This document shows, piece by piece, positions 35,556-42,861 of a stretch of DNA of 50,488 nucleotides (its first letter is position 1; the number at the start of each line of letters is the position of its first letter). A program made the position numbers and the translations under genes. The notes beneath the pieces were generated by a model. It did not search any database, was not told the DNA's origin, and saw only the letters and a program-made list of their open reading frames with translations. Location: assembly GCA_002412795.1 (NCBI GenBank), contig DHVS01000033.1, positions 1 through 50,488 on the forward strand, in the 5' to 3' direction. Origin of the DNA: a bacterium UBP2_UBA5202 (GTDB lineage Bacteria; Edwardsbacteria; AC1; EtOH8).

Positions 35556-36967
35556 ATGTGAGAAAAAACTGGGGGGAGGTATTTCCGGCCCTGGCTCTGC
35601 TGACCGACTGCCTGGCAGCCTGGCTTTCAGCCAGCCTGACCCAGTGGATCTGGTTTGACCTGCTGCCGTTTGCCAAGGAGGCCCGGGCCTCGGTGCCCGA
35701 GTTGAAATTGTGGGTCCTGCTGGCCTATGTGTTCTGGCTGGCCCTGATCGGCAGCTATCGCCGGGTGGGAAAACAACCGCGATCGGAACAGGTGCTGGAC
35801 CTCTTAAAGGCGGCCCTCTACAGTCTGACCGCGCTGATAACCATCGTCTTTTTATTCAAGGGGTATCACTATTCCAGGGGTTACATCGTCCTGTATTTTA
35901 TCATTACCCCTGCATTTATGGCCATCAGCCGGCTGTTGTTGTTCAATCTGAATTTCGGCCGGATGCAAAAAGGCTGGGGGGTAAAAAATGCTGCGATCGT
36001 GGGAAGCGGCCGTTCCGCCAAGGCGATCCTGGATCATTTGATAATCAATCATGCCCTGGGGTACAGGATCGTGGGTTTTTTGGTGGAAAACCCCAGGGAT
36101 CTAAACTTCGGCTACTGCGGGGTAAAGGCCCTGGGACTCTATACCGAATGCCAGCGGATAATTTCCCAACAGCAGGTGGAGGAAATATTCATCCCTGACC
36201 TCTCCCGCCACCTTGCCGATTACAGCCATATCCTGCAATATTGCCACAGCCAGAACATAGAGGTGCGGATAGTGTCCCACCGCACTGACCTGCTGGCCCG
36301 GGTGGCCGGCATTTATGACATGGCAGGGATATCCCTGTTCCGGCCACAATACCCCCTTTACCAAAGATCCTACCGGGCCTTTAAACGGACGGTCGATATC
36401 CTGGGTTCCGGCCTGGGTCTGCTGTTCCTCTCCCCGGTGTTCGGGTTGTCGGCAGTTTTAATAAAGCTCGATTCACCGGGACCGGTCTTCTTCCGGCAGA
36501 TCCGGCTGGGGGAGGCGGGCCGCGAATTCAAGCTGTTCAAATTCCGCACCATGTTCCAGGGGTCCGAAAAGAACAAGCAGAGGCTGATGGATCAGAACGA
36601 AGCTGACGGCCCGATATTCAAGATCCGTAACGACCCCCGGATCACCCCGGTGGGGCGCTGGCTGCGGCGCTTGAGCCTGGATGAACTTCCCCAGCTGATC
36701 AACGTCTTTCTGGGCGAGATGAGCCTGGTCGGTCCCCGGCCGCCGCTTCCGACAGAAGTTGCCCAGTACAAAGAGTGGCACAAAAGGCGCCTGGAAGGCC
36801 CCCAGGGCATGACCGGCCTTTGGCAGATCTCGGGTCGCAGCGAATTGTCCTTTGAGGAGATGGTGCTGCTGGATATTTATTACCTGGAGCACAGCTCCCC
36901 GGTACTGGATACGGAGATCCTCATAAAAACCCTGCCGGCGGTGATCCTGGGGGGCGGGGCCTACTAA
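35552..36967 (+). CDS. Polyprenyl-phosphate glycosylphosphotransferase (WcaJ/WbaP type)
   Basis: 471 residues. The N-terminal part has about four membrane spans and a CoA-binding-like nucleotide fold (AAIVGSGRSAKAILDHL). The catalytic bacterial sugar transferase domain begins near residue 275 (AFKRTVDILGSGLGLLFLSP), then FKFRTMFQGSE, LRRLSLDELPQLINVFLGEM, SLVGPRPPLP and GMTGLWQISGRSELSFEEM. The enzyme starts each glycan unit by moving a sugar phosphate from a nucleotide donor to undecaprenyl phosphate. Length matches the full PHPT family. It closes the locus. Confidence 0.92.
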   Translation: MNVRKNWGEVFPALALLTDCLAAWLSASLTQWIWFDLLPFAKEARASVPELKLWVLLAYVFWLALIGSYRRVGKQPRSEQVLDLLKAALYSLTALITIVFLFKGYHYSRGYIVLYFIITPAFMAISRLLLFNLNFGRMQKGWGVKNAAIVGSGRSAKAILDHLIINHALGYRIVGFLVENPRDLNFGYCGVKALGLYTECQRIISQQQVEEIFIPDLSRHLADYSHILQYCHSQNIEVRIVSHRTDLLARVAGIYDMAGISLFRPQYPLYQRSYRAFKRTVDILGSGLGLLFLSPVFGLSAVLIKLDSPGPVFFRQIRLGEAGREFKLFKFRTMFQGSEKNKQRLMDQNEADGPIFKIRNDPRITPVGRWLRRLSLDELPQLINVFLGEMSLVGPRPPLPTEVAQYKEWHKRRLEGPQGMTGLWQISGRSELSFEEMVLLDIYYLEHSSPVLDTEILIKTLPAVILGGGAY

Positions 36968-37010
36968 ACCGTACAACAGTCAAACGATAACAGATATCAG
37001 GAAGCGATTA

Positions 37011-38219
37011 ATGGCAAACGCCGATAAACCCAGGCTATCCCCCAATGTCATCCGGCTGGGCTGGGTCAGCCTGCTGACGGACATCTCTTCGGAGATGCTC
37101 TATCCGATCGTGCCGATATTCATTACTTCGGTGCTGGGCGCGCCGATGGCCGCCCTGGGGCTGATAGAAGGCCTGGCCGAGAGCGTTTCCAATATTTTGA
37201 AAATATTTTCCGGCTGGTGGTCAGACCAGGCCGGGAAGAGAAGGCCGTTCGTGATCGGGGGGTATTCGCTGTCGGCCTTTTCCAAGCCGCTGCTGGCCTT
37301 CGCCCATTTACTGGGCTGGCCTTTCGTGCTGGCGATGCGCATTTTGGACCGCACCGGAAAGGGCTTAAGGACCTCGTCCCGGGATGCCCTGATAGCCGAT
37401 TACACCCCGGAATCGCAGAGGGGCAAGGCATTTGGCCTGCACCGGGCCATGGATTCGCTGGGAGCGGTGCTGGGACCGCTGGCAGCACTGTTCTTCATGA
37501 GCAAAATGAACTCCTCCGATCCGGCCGCCCAGTCTTTGGCCTACCGCCAGGTTTTTCTCTGGGCCTTCATTCCCGCCGCGCTGGGGGTGGCGGTGCTGTT
37601 CCTGGTAAAGGAGAAGCCATTTACCGCCCGTTATAAAAAGCCCCGGTTCGGCTGGAAGTCGTTCAACCGGGATTTCAAGATCTTCATCTTCATTAACCTG
37701 ATCTTTGCCATAGGCAATTCGTCGGATGTCTTTCTGATCATCAGGGCCAGGGATCTTTTCTCCGGGACCTCAAATGCCGTGGTGATGGTCATTCTGGCTT
37801 ACGTGCTTTATAATCTGACCTATTCCCTGGGATCCTACCCGGCCGGAATGCTGGCTGACCGGTTCGGCTCCAGAAAGGTCTATACTTTCGGATTGCTGTT
37901 GTTCGGCCTGGTTTATCTGGGATTCGCCTTTAACCATCACCCGGCCATGGTCTGGGTCTTGTTCGCGGTCTACGGTTTCTACACCGCCTTCACCGACGGA
38001 GTGGGAAAGGCCTATGCCTCCAAGCTGGTGCCGGAAGAGCTGCGGGCCACCGGGATGGGGGTGTACCATATGTCCGTCGGATTGGCCACCTTTGCCGCCA
38101 GCGCCGCCGCCGGACTGTTGTGGCAGGTCTTCGGATTCCGGGCCGCATTTCTATTCGGAGCGGGAGCCGCCCTACTGGCGGTGCTGCTGTTCGTATTATT
38201 AGTCAAAGGGAAAAAATAA
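37011..38219 (+). CDS. Major facilitator superfamily transporter
   Basis: 402 residues, about 12 membrane spans. The loop between spans 2 and 3 reads GWWSDQAGKRRPFVIGGY, a form of the MFS G-x3-D-R/K-x-G-R-R signature, and a second copy (GMLADRFGSRKVY) appears after the middle. An AGGAAG ribosome site lies just before the ATG. The substrate is unknown. It follows the PHPT gene after 43 bp but is probably not part of glycan assembly. Confidence 0.85.
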   Translation: MANADKPRLSPNVIRLGWVSLLTDISSEMLYPIVPIFITSVLGAPMAALGLIEGLAESVSNILKIFSGWWSDQAGKRRPFVIGGYSLSAFSKPLLAFAHLLGWPFVLAMRILDRTGKGLRTSSRDALIADYTPESQRGKAFGLHRAMDSLGAVLGPLAALFFMSKMNSSDPAAQSLAYRQVFLWAFIPAALGVAVLFLVKEKPFTARYKKPRFGWKSFNRDFKIFIFINLIFAIGNSSDVFLIIRARDLFSGTSNAVVMVILAYVLYNLTYSLGSYPAGMLADRFGSRKVYTFGLLLFGLVYLGFAFNHHPAMVWVLFAVYGFYTAFTDGVGKAYASKLVPEELRATGMGVYHMSVGLATFAASAAAGLLWQVFGFRAAFLFGAGAALLAVLLFVLLVKGKK

Positions 38220-38897
38220 ATGCCCGCAGTCATAGAGGCCGTAAATGTCGGCAGAACATTCAAAGCCCCCAAAGGGGCCCTTAGGGTCTTGTCCGGACTC
38301 ACCCTGTCCATCGGAAATGGGGAGACCATAGCCATCACCGGGGCCTCAGGTTCCGGCAAATCAACCCTGCTGCAGATCCTGGGCTGCCTGGACCGGCCCA
38401 CCGCCGGTCAGATTATCATCGAAGGCCGGGAGACCTCAAGTCTTTCGGACCGTGAACTGGCCTCGCTGAGGAATGCCAGCATGGGCTTTGTTTTCCAGTT
38501 CCACCACCTGTTGCCGGAGTTCTGCGCCTGGGAGAATGTGGCCATGCCGCTGCTGGTGCGGGGCCAGTCCCTGGCTCAAGCTGAAGAAACCAGCCGGAAG
38601 ATCCTTGGCGGCCTGGGCCTAGAGGACCGGGCCGAACACAAGCCCAACGAACTTTCGGGCGGAGAACAGCAGCGGGTGGCCATAGCCCGGGCCGTGGTCG
38701 CCCGGCCCCTGGTGCTGCTGGCCGACGAGCCCACCGGTAACCTGGACCGGGCCACCGGCCAGAACGTGGCCCAGCTTTTATGGGAGCTCAATCAAAACAC
38801 CGGCATAGCGCTGGTGATCGTCACTCACAACCAGGAAATAGCCCAAAGGGCGCAACGCACACTGGAGTTAAAGGACGGAACACTGTGGACCAGATAA
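38220..38897 (+). CDS. lolD: LolD/MacB-type ABC transporter ATPase
   Basis: 225 residues. Walker A is GASGSGKST, the signature is LSGGEQQRVAIARA, and Walker B is VLLADEPTGNLD. The segment FQFHHLLPEFCAWENVAMPL is characteristic of LolD, the ATPase releasing lipoproteins from the inner membrane for transfer to the outer membrane. No LolC/E-like permease is present in the window, so the gene is separated from its partner or serves another FtsX-type permease. It starts directly after the MFS stop (TAAATG). Confidence 0.83.
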   Translation: MPAVIEAVNVGRTFKAPKGALRVLSGLTLSIGNGETIAITGASGSGKSTLLQILGCLDRPTAGQIIIEGRETSSLSDRELASLRNASMGFVFQFHHLLPEFCAWENVAMPLLVRGQSLAQAEETSRKILGGLGLEDRAEHKPNELSGGEQQRVAIARAVVARPLVLLADEPTGNLDRATGQNVAQLLWELNQNTGIALVIVTHNQEIAQRAQRTLELKDGTLWTR

Positions 38898-39625
38898 ATG
38901 CAAGGCAGACACTGAAGACCGAGGATATCTTTAAAAGCTACAAAAAGCACCGGGCGGTGAACGGGATCTCCCTGGAAGTAAAGCAGGGCGAGGTGGTCGG
39001 CCTGCTGGGACCCAACGGGGCCGGCAAGACCACCACCTTCAACATCATCACCGGGCTGCTGAAACCGGACTCCGGCAAAGTGATGCTGGCCCAAACCGAG
39101 ATCACCGGGCTGCCCATGTACCAAAGGGCCCGGCTGGGGCTGGGGTACCTTACCCAGGAGGCTTCGGTCTTTAGAAAATTGTCGGTGGAGGACAACATTC
39201 TGGCCATCCTGGAGATGATGCCGATGAACAAGGAACAGCGCCAGGAAAGATTGAAATCACTGCTGAGTGAACTCAACATAGAGCATCTGGCCAAGAAGAA
39301 GGCTTATGCCATCTCCGGCGGCGAGCGGAGGCGGGTGGAGGTGACCCGGGCCCTGGTCACCAACCCCTCCTTTCTGCTTTTGGACGAACCCTTCACCGGG
39401 ATCGATCCCATAGCCCGGGCCGACATCCAGCAGGTGGTGGTCAAGCTAAAGGACCGGGGGATCGGGGTGCTGATCACCGACCACAACGTGCGGGAGACCC
39501 TGGAGATCACCGACCGGGCCTATGTGATCTACGAAGGGAAAGTGTTTGCCGCCGGCACCCCCCGGGAGATAGTGGACCACTCCGGGGCCCGGGAGAAGTT
39601 TTTGGGAGAGAAGTTCACCCTGTGA
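38885..39625 (+). CDS. lptB: LptB, lipopolysaccharide export ATPase
   Basis: 246 residues from GTG at 38885, supported by GGACGG eight bases upstream; a longer frame opens at 38780 but lies inside the lolD-like gene and lacks homology. Walker A is GPNGAGKTT. RLGLGYLTQEASVFRKLSVEDN is the LptB hallmark. The signature is ISGGERRRVEVTRAL, and Walker B is LLLDEPFTGIDP. The end reads DHSGAREKFLGEKF. With LptF/G it powers extraction of LPS from the inner membrane, so this is good evidence for an outer membrane with LPS. It overlaps the LolD-like gene by 13 bp. Confidence 0.92.
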   Translation: MDQINARQTLKTEDIFKSYKKHRAVNGISLEVKQGEVVGLLGPNGAGKTTTFNIITGLLKPDSGKVMLAQTEITGLPMYQRARLGLGYLTQEASVFRKLSVEDNILAILEMMPMNKEQRQERLKSLLSELNIEHLAKKKAYAISGGERRRVEVTRALVTNPSFLLLDEPFTGIDPIARADIQQVVVKLKDRGIGVLITDHNVRETLEITDRAYVIYEGKVFAAGTPREIVDHSGAREKFLGEKFTL

Positions 39626-39700
39626 GTCCATCCGGCAAATTATCGTGCGACAATCAAACATCAAATAAACATTTCAACAGGACATTAACAAGACGCATCT

Positions 39701-40561
39701 ATGAAAACAGTCTTATTCCTCTGCACCGAGAATTCCTGCCGCAGCCAGATGGCCGAAGCCTTTGCCCGGCAGTTGGGGGGCGGGGTGATCGAAGCCCACA
39801 GCGCCGGCTCCAGCCCTTCGGATTCGGTAAATCCACTGGCCGTAACCGTGATCAGGGAAAAGGGCATGGATATCTCCGGCGCCCGCCCCAAGGGATTCAA
39901 TGATCTTCCGGTTAAAAGGGTGGATTATCTGGTAACCATGGGCTGTCAGGATGTCTGTCCAGTCTTTCCCACCATCCAGCAGGTGGAGTGGAAACTGCCC
40001 GATCCCAAGGGACAGCCGGTGGAGTTCTTCCGCTGCGTCCGGGACGACATTGAAAAGAAGGTCAAGGAACTGATAGAAACGATCTCGGCCAAGAATGTCA
40101 AACGCGATTATACCGGGATGGCGGAGATCATCCAAGGCAAAGTGAGCCCGGCCACGGGAAGCGATGATAGAATGAAACTGGCCACGGATGTTCTCTGGGA
40201 AGGCCTTAAGGACAAGGGGCTGGACTGGGTGGGGTTTTACCGGCTGCTGCCAGGGCAGGATGCCATGGAACTGGTCTGCCGCCAGCCCCGGGCGGCCTGT
40301 TCCCCCATCGGCCTGCAGGGCGTCTGCGGAAAAGGGATGAGGGATAAGACCGCTCAGATCGTGAGGGACGTCTACGCCTTGGGCGACAAGCACATCATCT
40401 GCGATCCGGCCAACCTGTCCGAGATCGTGGTCCCGGTGATCGAGCCGGACGGCAGCTGCCGGGCGGTGCTGGATCTGGACAGCCGGGAGTTGGGGGCCTT
40501 TGACCAGCAGGATGCGGAGGGCCTGGTACTTGTTTTGAGAAGCGCTGGGCTGACGATTTAA
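39701..40561 (+). CDS. ArsC/LMW-phosphatase fused to a free Met-(R)-sulfoxide reductase-type GAF domain
   Basis: 286 residues. Residues 1-135 are a low-molecular-weight phosphatase fold with P-loop C8-TENSC-R14-S15 and the DP motif at about 101. C82 and C86 (GCQDVCP) make thioredoxin-coupled arsenate reductase the likeliest type. Residues 145-286 form a GAF domain that resembles bacterial fRMsr (YebR/MsrC): DWVGFYR, three cysteines C200, C209 and C234 in the expected spacing, SEIVVPV and VLDLDSRELGAF. fRMsr reduces free methionine-(R)-sulfoxide. One protein thus appears to join two thiol-redox activities. The ribosome site is weak. Confidence 0.8.
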   Translation: MKTVLFLCTENSCRSQMAEAFARQLGGGVIEAHSAGSSPSDSVNPLAVTVIREKGMDISGARPKGFNDLPVKRVDYLVTMGCQDVCPVFPTIQQVEWKLPDPKGQPVEFFRCVRDDIEKKVKELIETISAKNVKRDYTGMAEIIQGKVSPATGSDDRMKLATDVLWEGLKDKGLDWVGFYRLLPGQDAMELVCRQPRAACSPIGLQGVCGKGMRDKTAQIVRDVYALGDKHIICDPANLSEIVVPVIEPDGSCRAVLDLDSRELGAFDQQDAEGLVLVLRSAGLTI

Positions 40562-40593
40562 AATTGATCTGAACTCAGGTAAAACAGGAATAC

Positions 40594-40728
40594 TGTCATC
40601 TTGAGATGCATTGCCTGCCTGACAAATTGAAAGATGACATTGTCTGCCCTTCAACCCGGAGCCTGCAATACTATCCTGCCTAACTCAGGGCAGGCTTTGT
40701 AATGCAAGGAAGAAACCTCAGGGTGACA
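40594..40728 (+). repeat. 135-bp intergenic element with terminal inverted repeats (MITE-like)
   Basis: The ends are TGTCATCTTGAG and CTCAGGGTGACA, 10 of 12 bases matching as an inverted repeat. Inside, AAGATGACA at 40631-40639 is a perfect inverse of the first nine bases, and CCTGCC/GGCAGG (40675-40680 and 40689-40694) forms a small hairpin. No open frame is carried. A partial relative (TGTCATCCCGAG) occurs at 45535. The rest of the interval 40562-40772 shows nothing else recognisable. Confidence 0.55.
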
Positions 40729-40771
40729 GGATCGGCAGGTTCAGTAAATTTGCCAAAGTCCAAATTGACAG

Positions 40772-40810
40772 AAAAGAGGCCCTCCCGTATTATGCGGAAG
40801 GGCCTCTTTT
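40772..40810. terminator. Bidirectional intrinsic terminator
   Basis: Arms 40772-40787 (AAAAGAGGCCCTCCCG) and 40795-40810 (CGGAAGGGCCTCTTTT) pair over 16 positions with one mismatch and a 7-base loop. The A-run on the left and T-run on the right make it work for both strands. It lies between convergent genes: the ArsC fusion (+) and pepF (-). Confidence 0.9.
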
Positions 40811-40825
40811 CGTTTCAGGAAGTTG

Positions 40826-42610
40826 CTATTTGCTCAACCTTTTCAATTCTTCCAGCCAGCCTCTGACCACGTCATAACTGCCCTGCCAGAAGGAGGCCGA
40901 GCACATGTCTATGCCAACCTGTTTCAGGATCAGCTCCGGACTTTGCGAACCGCCGTAGGACAGGATATTCTCGATCTTGGGTACGAAGGAACGGCCTTCC
41001 TTCTTGTAGCGGGCGTAAAGGGCCATGGACAGCAGCTCTCCGAAGTTGTAGGCGTAGCAATAGAAGGGGGTCTTGAAGATATGAGCGATGTAGGCCCACT
41101 CGTACCGGAACTCGTCGGCCACATCCAGCGAAGATCCGAATTGCTCCTTGAGCATCTTCAAATACAGGTCCGACAGCTGGCTCTCCTTGGCGCCCTGTAG
41201 CAGCATTTGGTGGGCGGCCATCTCGAATTTGACGAAATAGGCCTGGCGCATCACAGTGGCGTAAGAGTCCCCTATCTTTTCCAGCAGCATGGCCCGCTTT
41301 TCCCGGTCGGACCTGGTCTGGGACAGCAGACGCTCGAACATCAGCATCTCGGCGGTGGTGGAGGCGGTCTCGGCCAGGGGCAGGGTGGTCTCGGCCGACG
41401 AGGCCGAATGGGCCGAGGCGTAAAGGTTATGAGCACCGTGCCCCAGCTCGTGGGCCATGGTCATCACCGAGGAGTTGTCGCCGGAATAGTTCAGCAGGAT
41501 GTAGGGGGTTGTCTTGGGGGTGATCATGGCGCAGAAGGCGCCGGCCTCCTTGCCGGTCCGGGGATGGGTGTCGATGTGGCCGGCCTCAAAGATCTGCCGG
41601 GCATTCCGGGCCAGCCCGGGCGAAAATTCCTTGAAGGTTTCCAGGACCAGGGCCTTGGCCCGGTCAAAGGGCAGGGAAGCCTTTTGTTTTTCCAGCGGGG
41701 CGTAGATGTCGTAGCGCCGAAGTTTTTTAACCCCCAGCAGCCGGGCCTTAAGCCGGAAATACTCCTGATATATCCCGGAATTGTCGGCGCTGACCTTCAG
41801 CAGGGTTTCGATGGCCTTATCCGGAACCTGGTTGTAAAAATTGCGCATGGCCATCGGAGACACAAAATTCCTGTCTTTAGCATCCTGATCCCAATCCTTG
41901 GCCAGGGCTTGGTAAATGACATAGAACTTGGAGATGTTGTCCTGATATGGCTTAAAAAGCGCCTGGTAGGCGGCCTGGCGTTCGGCCTGGTCGGAGCTGT
42001 AAAAGTAGGCCCGGACCTGGCTCTGGGTCTTGAATACTTTTTCTTTTTTCCCCTGGGGCTTAAAGCGGTATTCAAAGCCGTCGCTGACCAAGTTGTAAAG
42101 CTCGTTCAGGGGGTCGGCTCCGGTGACCTTCTTGCGGGCCATCACTTTTTCCACATCTTGATCCAGGGTATGGACCGCTCCCCGGCGCTGGTAGGACAAA
42201 ACATATTTCAGGTCCGGCACCGCTTGGAAAAGCCTTTGGGCGTTGGCGTCATCCAGCCGGCGCAGGCCCTCCACCGGCTTGCCCATCAGCCACTGGGTGA
42301 TGGGGATCAGGGCCTGGGTGTGGCTGACCATCAGGTCCTGGGCCCGGGATTTGTAAAGCATGGCATCCTGGGAATTGATGTCCACCGACATCCAGAGCGA
42401 ACCGTAGGAGCCCAGCCGGTTGGCGTCCTCCTTGAGTTTTTCGGTGAAGGACATCATCCGGCGGAAGCTTTCTTCGGACATGGCCGGGGAAAGGGCCTTG
42501 AAATAGTCCCCCAGTTTCAGGACGTTCTTCTCGAAAGACCGGGCGAAATCGTCAAACTTGCCCCGGGCGATGATGTCGTTCAGGTTCCATTGCAGTTCCT
42601 GTTTGGGCAT
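40826..42610 (-). CDS. pepF: Oligoendopeptidase F, M3 metallopeptidase
   Basis: 594 residues, the usual length. The zinc site is HELGHGAH within MTMAHELGHGAHNLYAS, with a downstream glutamate region (ETASTTAEMLMFERL). The N-terminal PepF domain includes LQWNLNDIIARGKFDDF. The enzyme is a cytoplasmic peptidase cutting oligopeptides. A strong AAGGAG site lies six bases before the ATG. Composition matches the GC-rich part of the window. Confidence 0.92.
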   Translation of the reverse strand: MPKQELQWNLNDIIARGKFDDFARSFEKNVLKLGDYFKALSPAMSEESFRRMMSFTEKLKEDANRLGSYGSLWMSVDINSQDAMLYKSRAQDLMVSHTQALIPITQWLMGKPVEGLRRLDDANAQRLFQAVPDLKYVLSYQRRGAVHTLDQDVEKVMARKKVTGADPLNELYNLVSDGFEYRFKPQGKKEKVFKTQSQVRAYFYSSDQAERQAAYQALFKPYQDNISKFYVIYQALAKDWDQDAKDRNFVSPMAMRNFYNQVPDKAIETLLKVSADNSGIYQEYFRLKARLLGVKKLRRYDIYAPLEKQKASLPFDRAKALVLETFKEFSPGLARNARQIFEAGHIDTHPRTGKEAGAFCAMITPKTTPYILLNYSGDNSSVMTMAHELGHGAHNLYASAHSASSAETTLPLAETASTTAEMLMFERLLSQTRSDREKRAMLLEKIGDSYATVMRQAYFVKFEMAAHQMLLQGAKESQLSDLYLKMLKEQFGSSLDVADEFRYEWAYIAHIFKTPFYCYAYNFGELLSMALYARYKKEGRSFVPKIENILSYGGSQSPELILKQVGIDMCSASFWQGSYDVVRGWLEELKRLSK

Positions 42611-42861
42611 AAGGGCTCCTTATAATTTATGGTTCAAAGCGCCGGATTCCAAAAGAACGGGGTCCGGCGGTTAATTGCGTGAGAAAAATATTCTGTAACT
42701 ATTCAGCCACAAATGGCACAGAGGGCACAAAAAAGACAAGAAAGAGATAGTGGTATTCTTTGACAAAGTAAGGTAAACCGTCTTTTCGAGAAACACATTT
42801 TGTGAATTATGTGCTTTATGTGGCTAATATAGGTAAAAAGGGCCTGAATGGTTGCAATGTT
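42611..42861. other. Intergenic region with an AC/AG-rich dispersed-repeat fragment
   Basis: 251 bp between glgP and pepF. No gene or hairpin terminator was recognised. At about 42713-42737 the plus strand has CCACAAATGGCACAGAGGG followed by CACAAA, akin to CCACAAAGACACCAAGACAC near 49854. The rest of the interval is AT-rich. Confidence 0.45.

Larger units (their letters stand above)
3705..36967 (+). other. Polysaccharide (O-antigen/capsule-type) biosynthesis locus
   Basis: All recognised genes in this 33-kb stretch are on one strand. Gaps are under 75 bp apart from the remnant region at 14.9-15.1 kb. At least eight junctions are ATGA overlaps (12668, 13606, 15118, 22507, 25484, 27587, 28798, 35552), two are GTGA (21365, 30264) and two are TGATG (9149, 23622), implying translational coupling. 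The gene set of flippase, polymerase/ligase-type membrane protein, glycosyltransferases, modifying enzymes and PHPT initiator fits a Wzx/Wzy-dependent glycan. The sugar composition cannot be read from the sequence. Confidence 0.85.

Noticed and set aside
38780..38884. A longer N-terminus for LptB starting at 38780
   Set aside because: These 35 codons lie inside the lolD-like gene and lack homology. GTG at 38885 has a good ribosome site and gives the normal LptB length.
40594..40728. A CRISPR-type or tRNA-like element
   Set aside because: There are only nested inverted repeats and no regularly spaced direct repeats; no cloverleaf was found.
41207..42625. A 472-codon plus-strand open frame
   Set aside because: It is antisense to pepF, whose zinc motif, length and ribosome site are unambiguous. 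Long antisense frames are expected in GC-rich genes.
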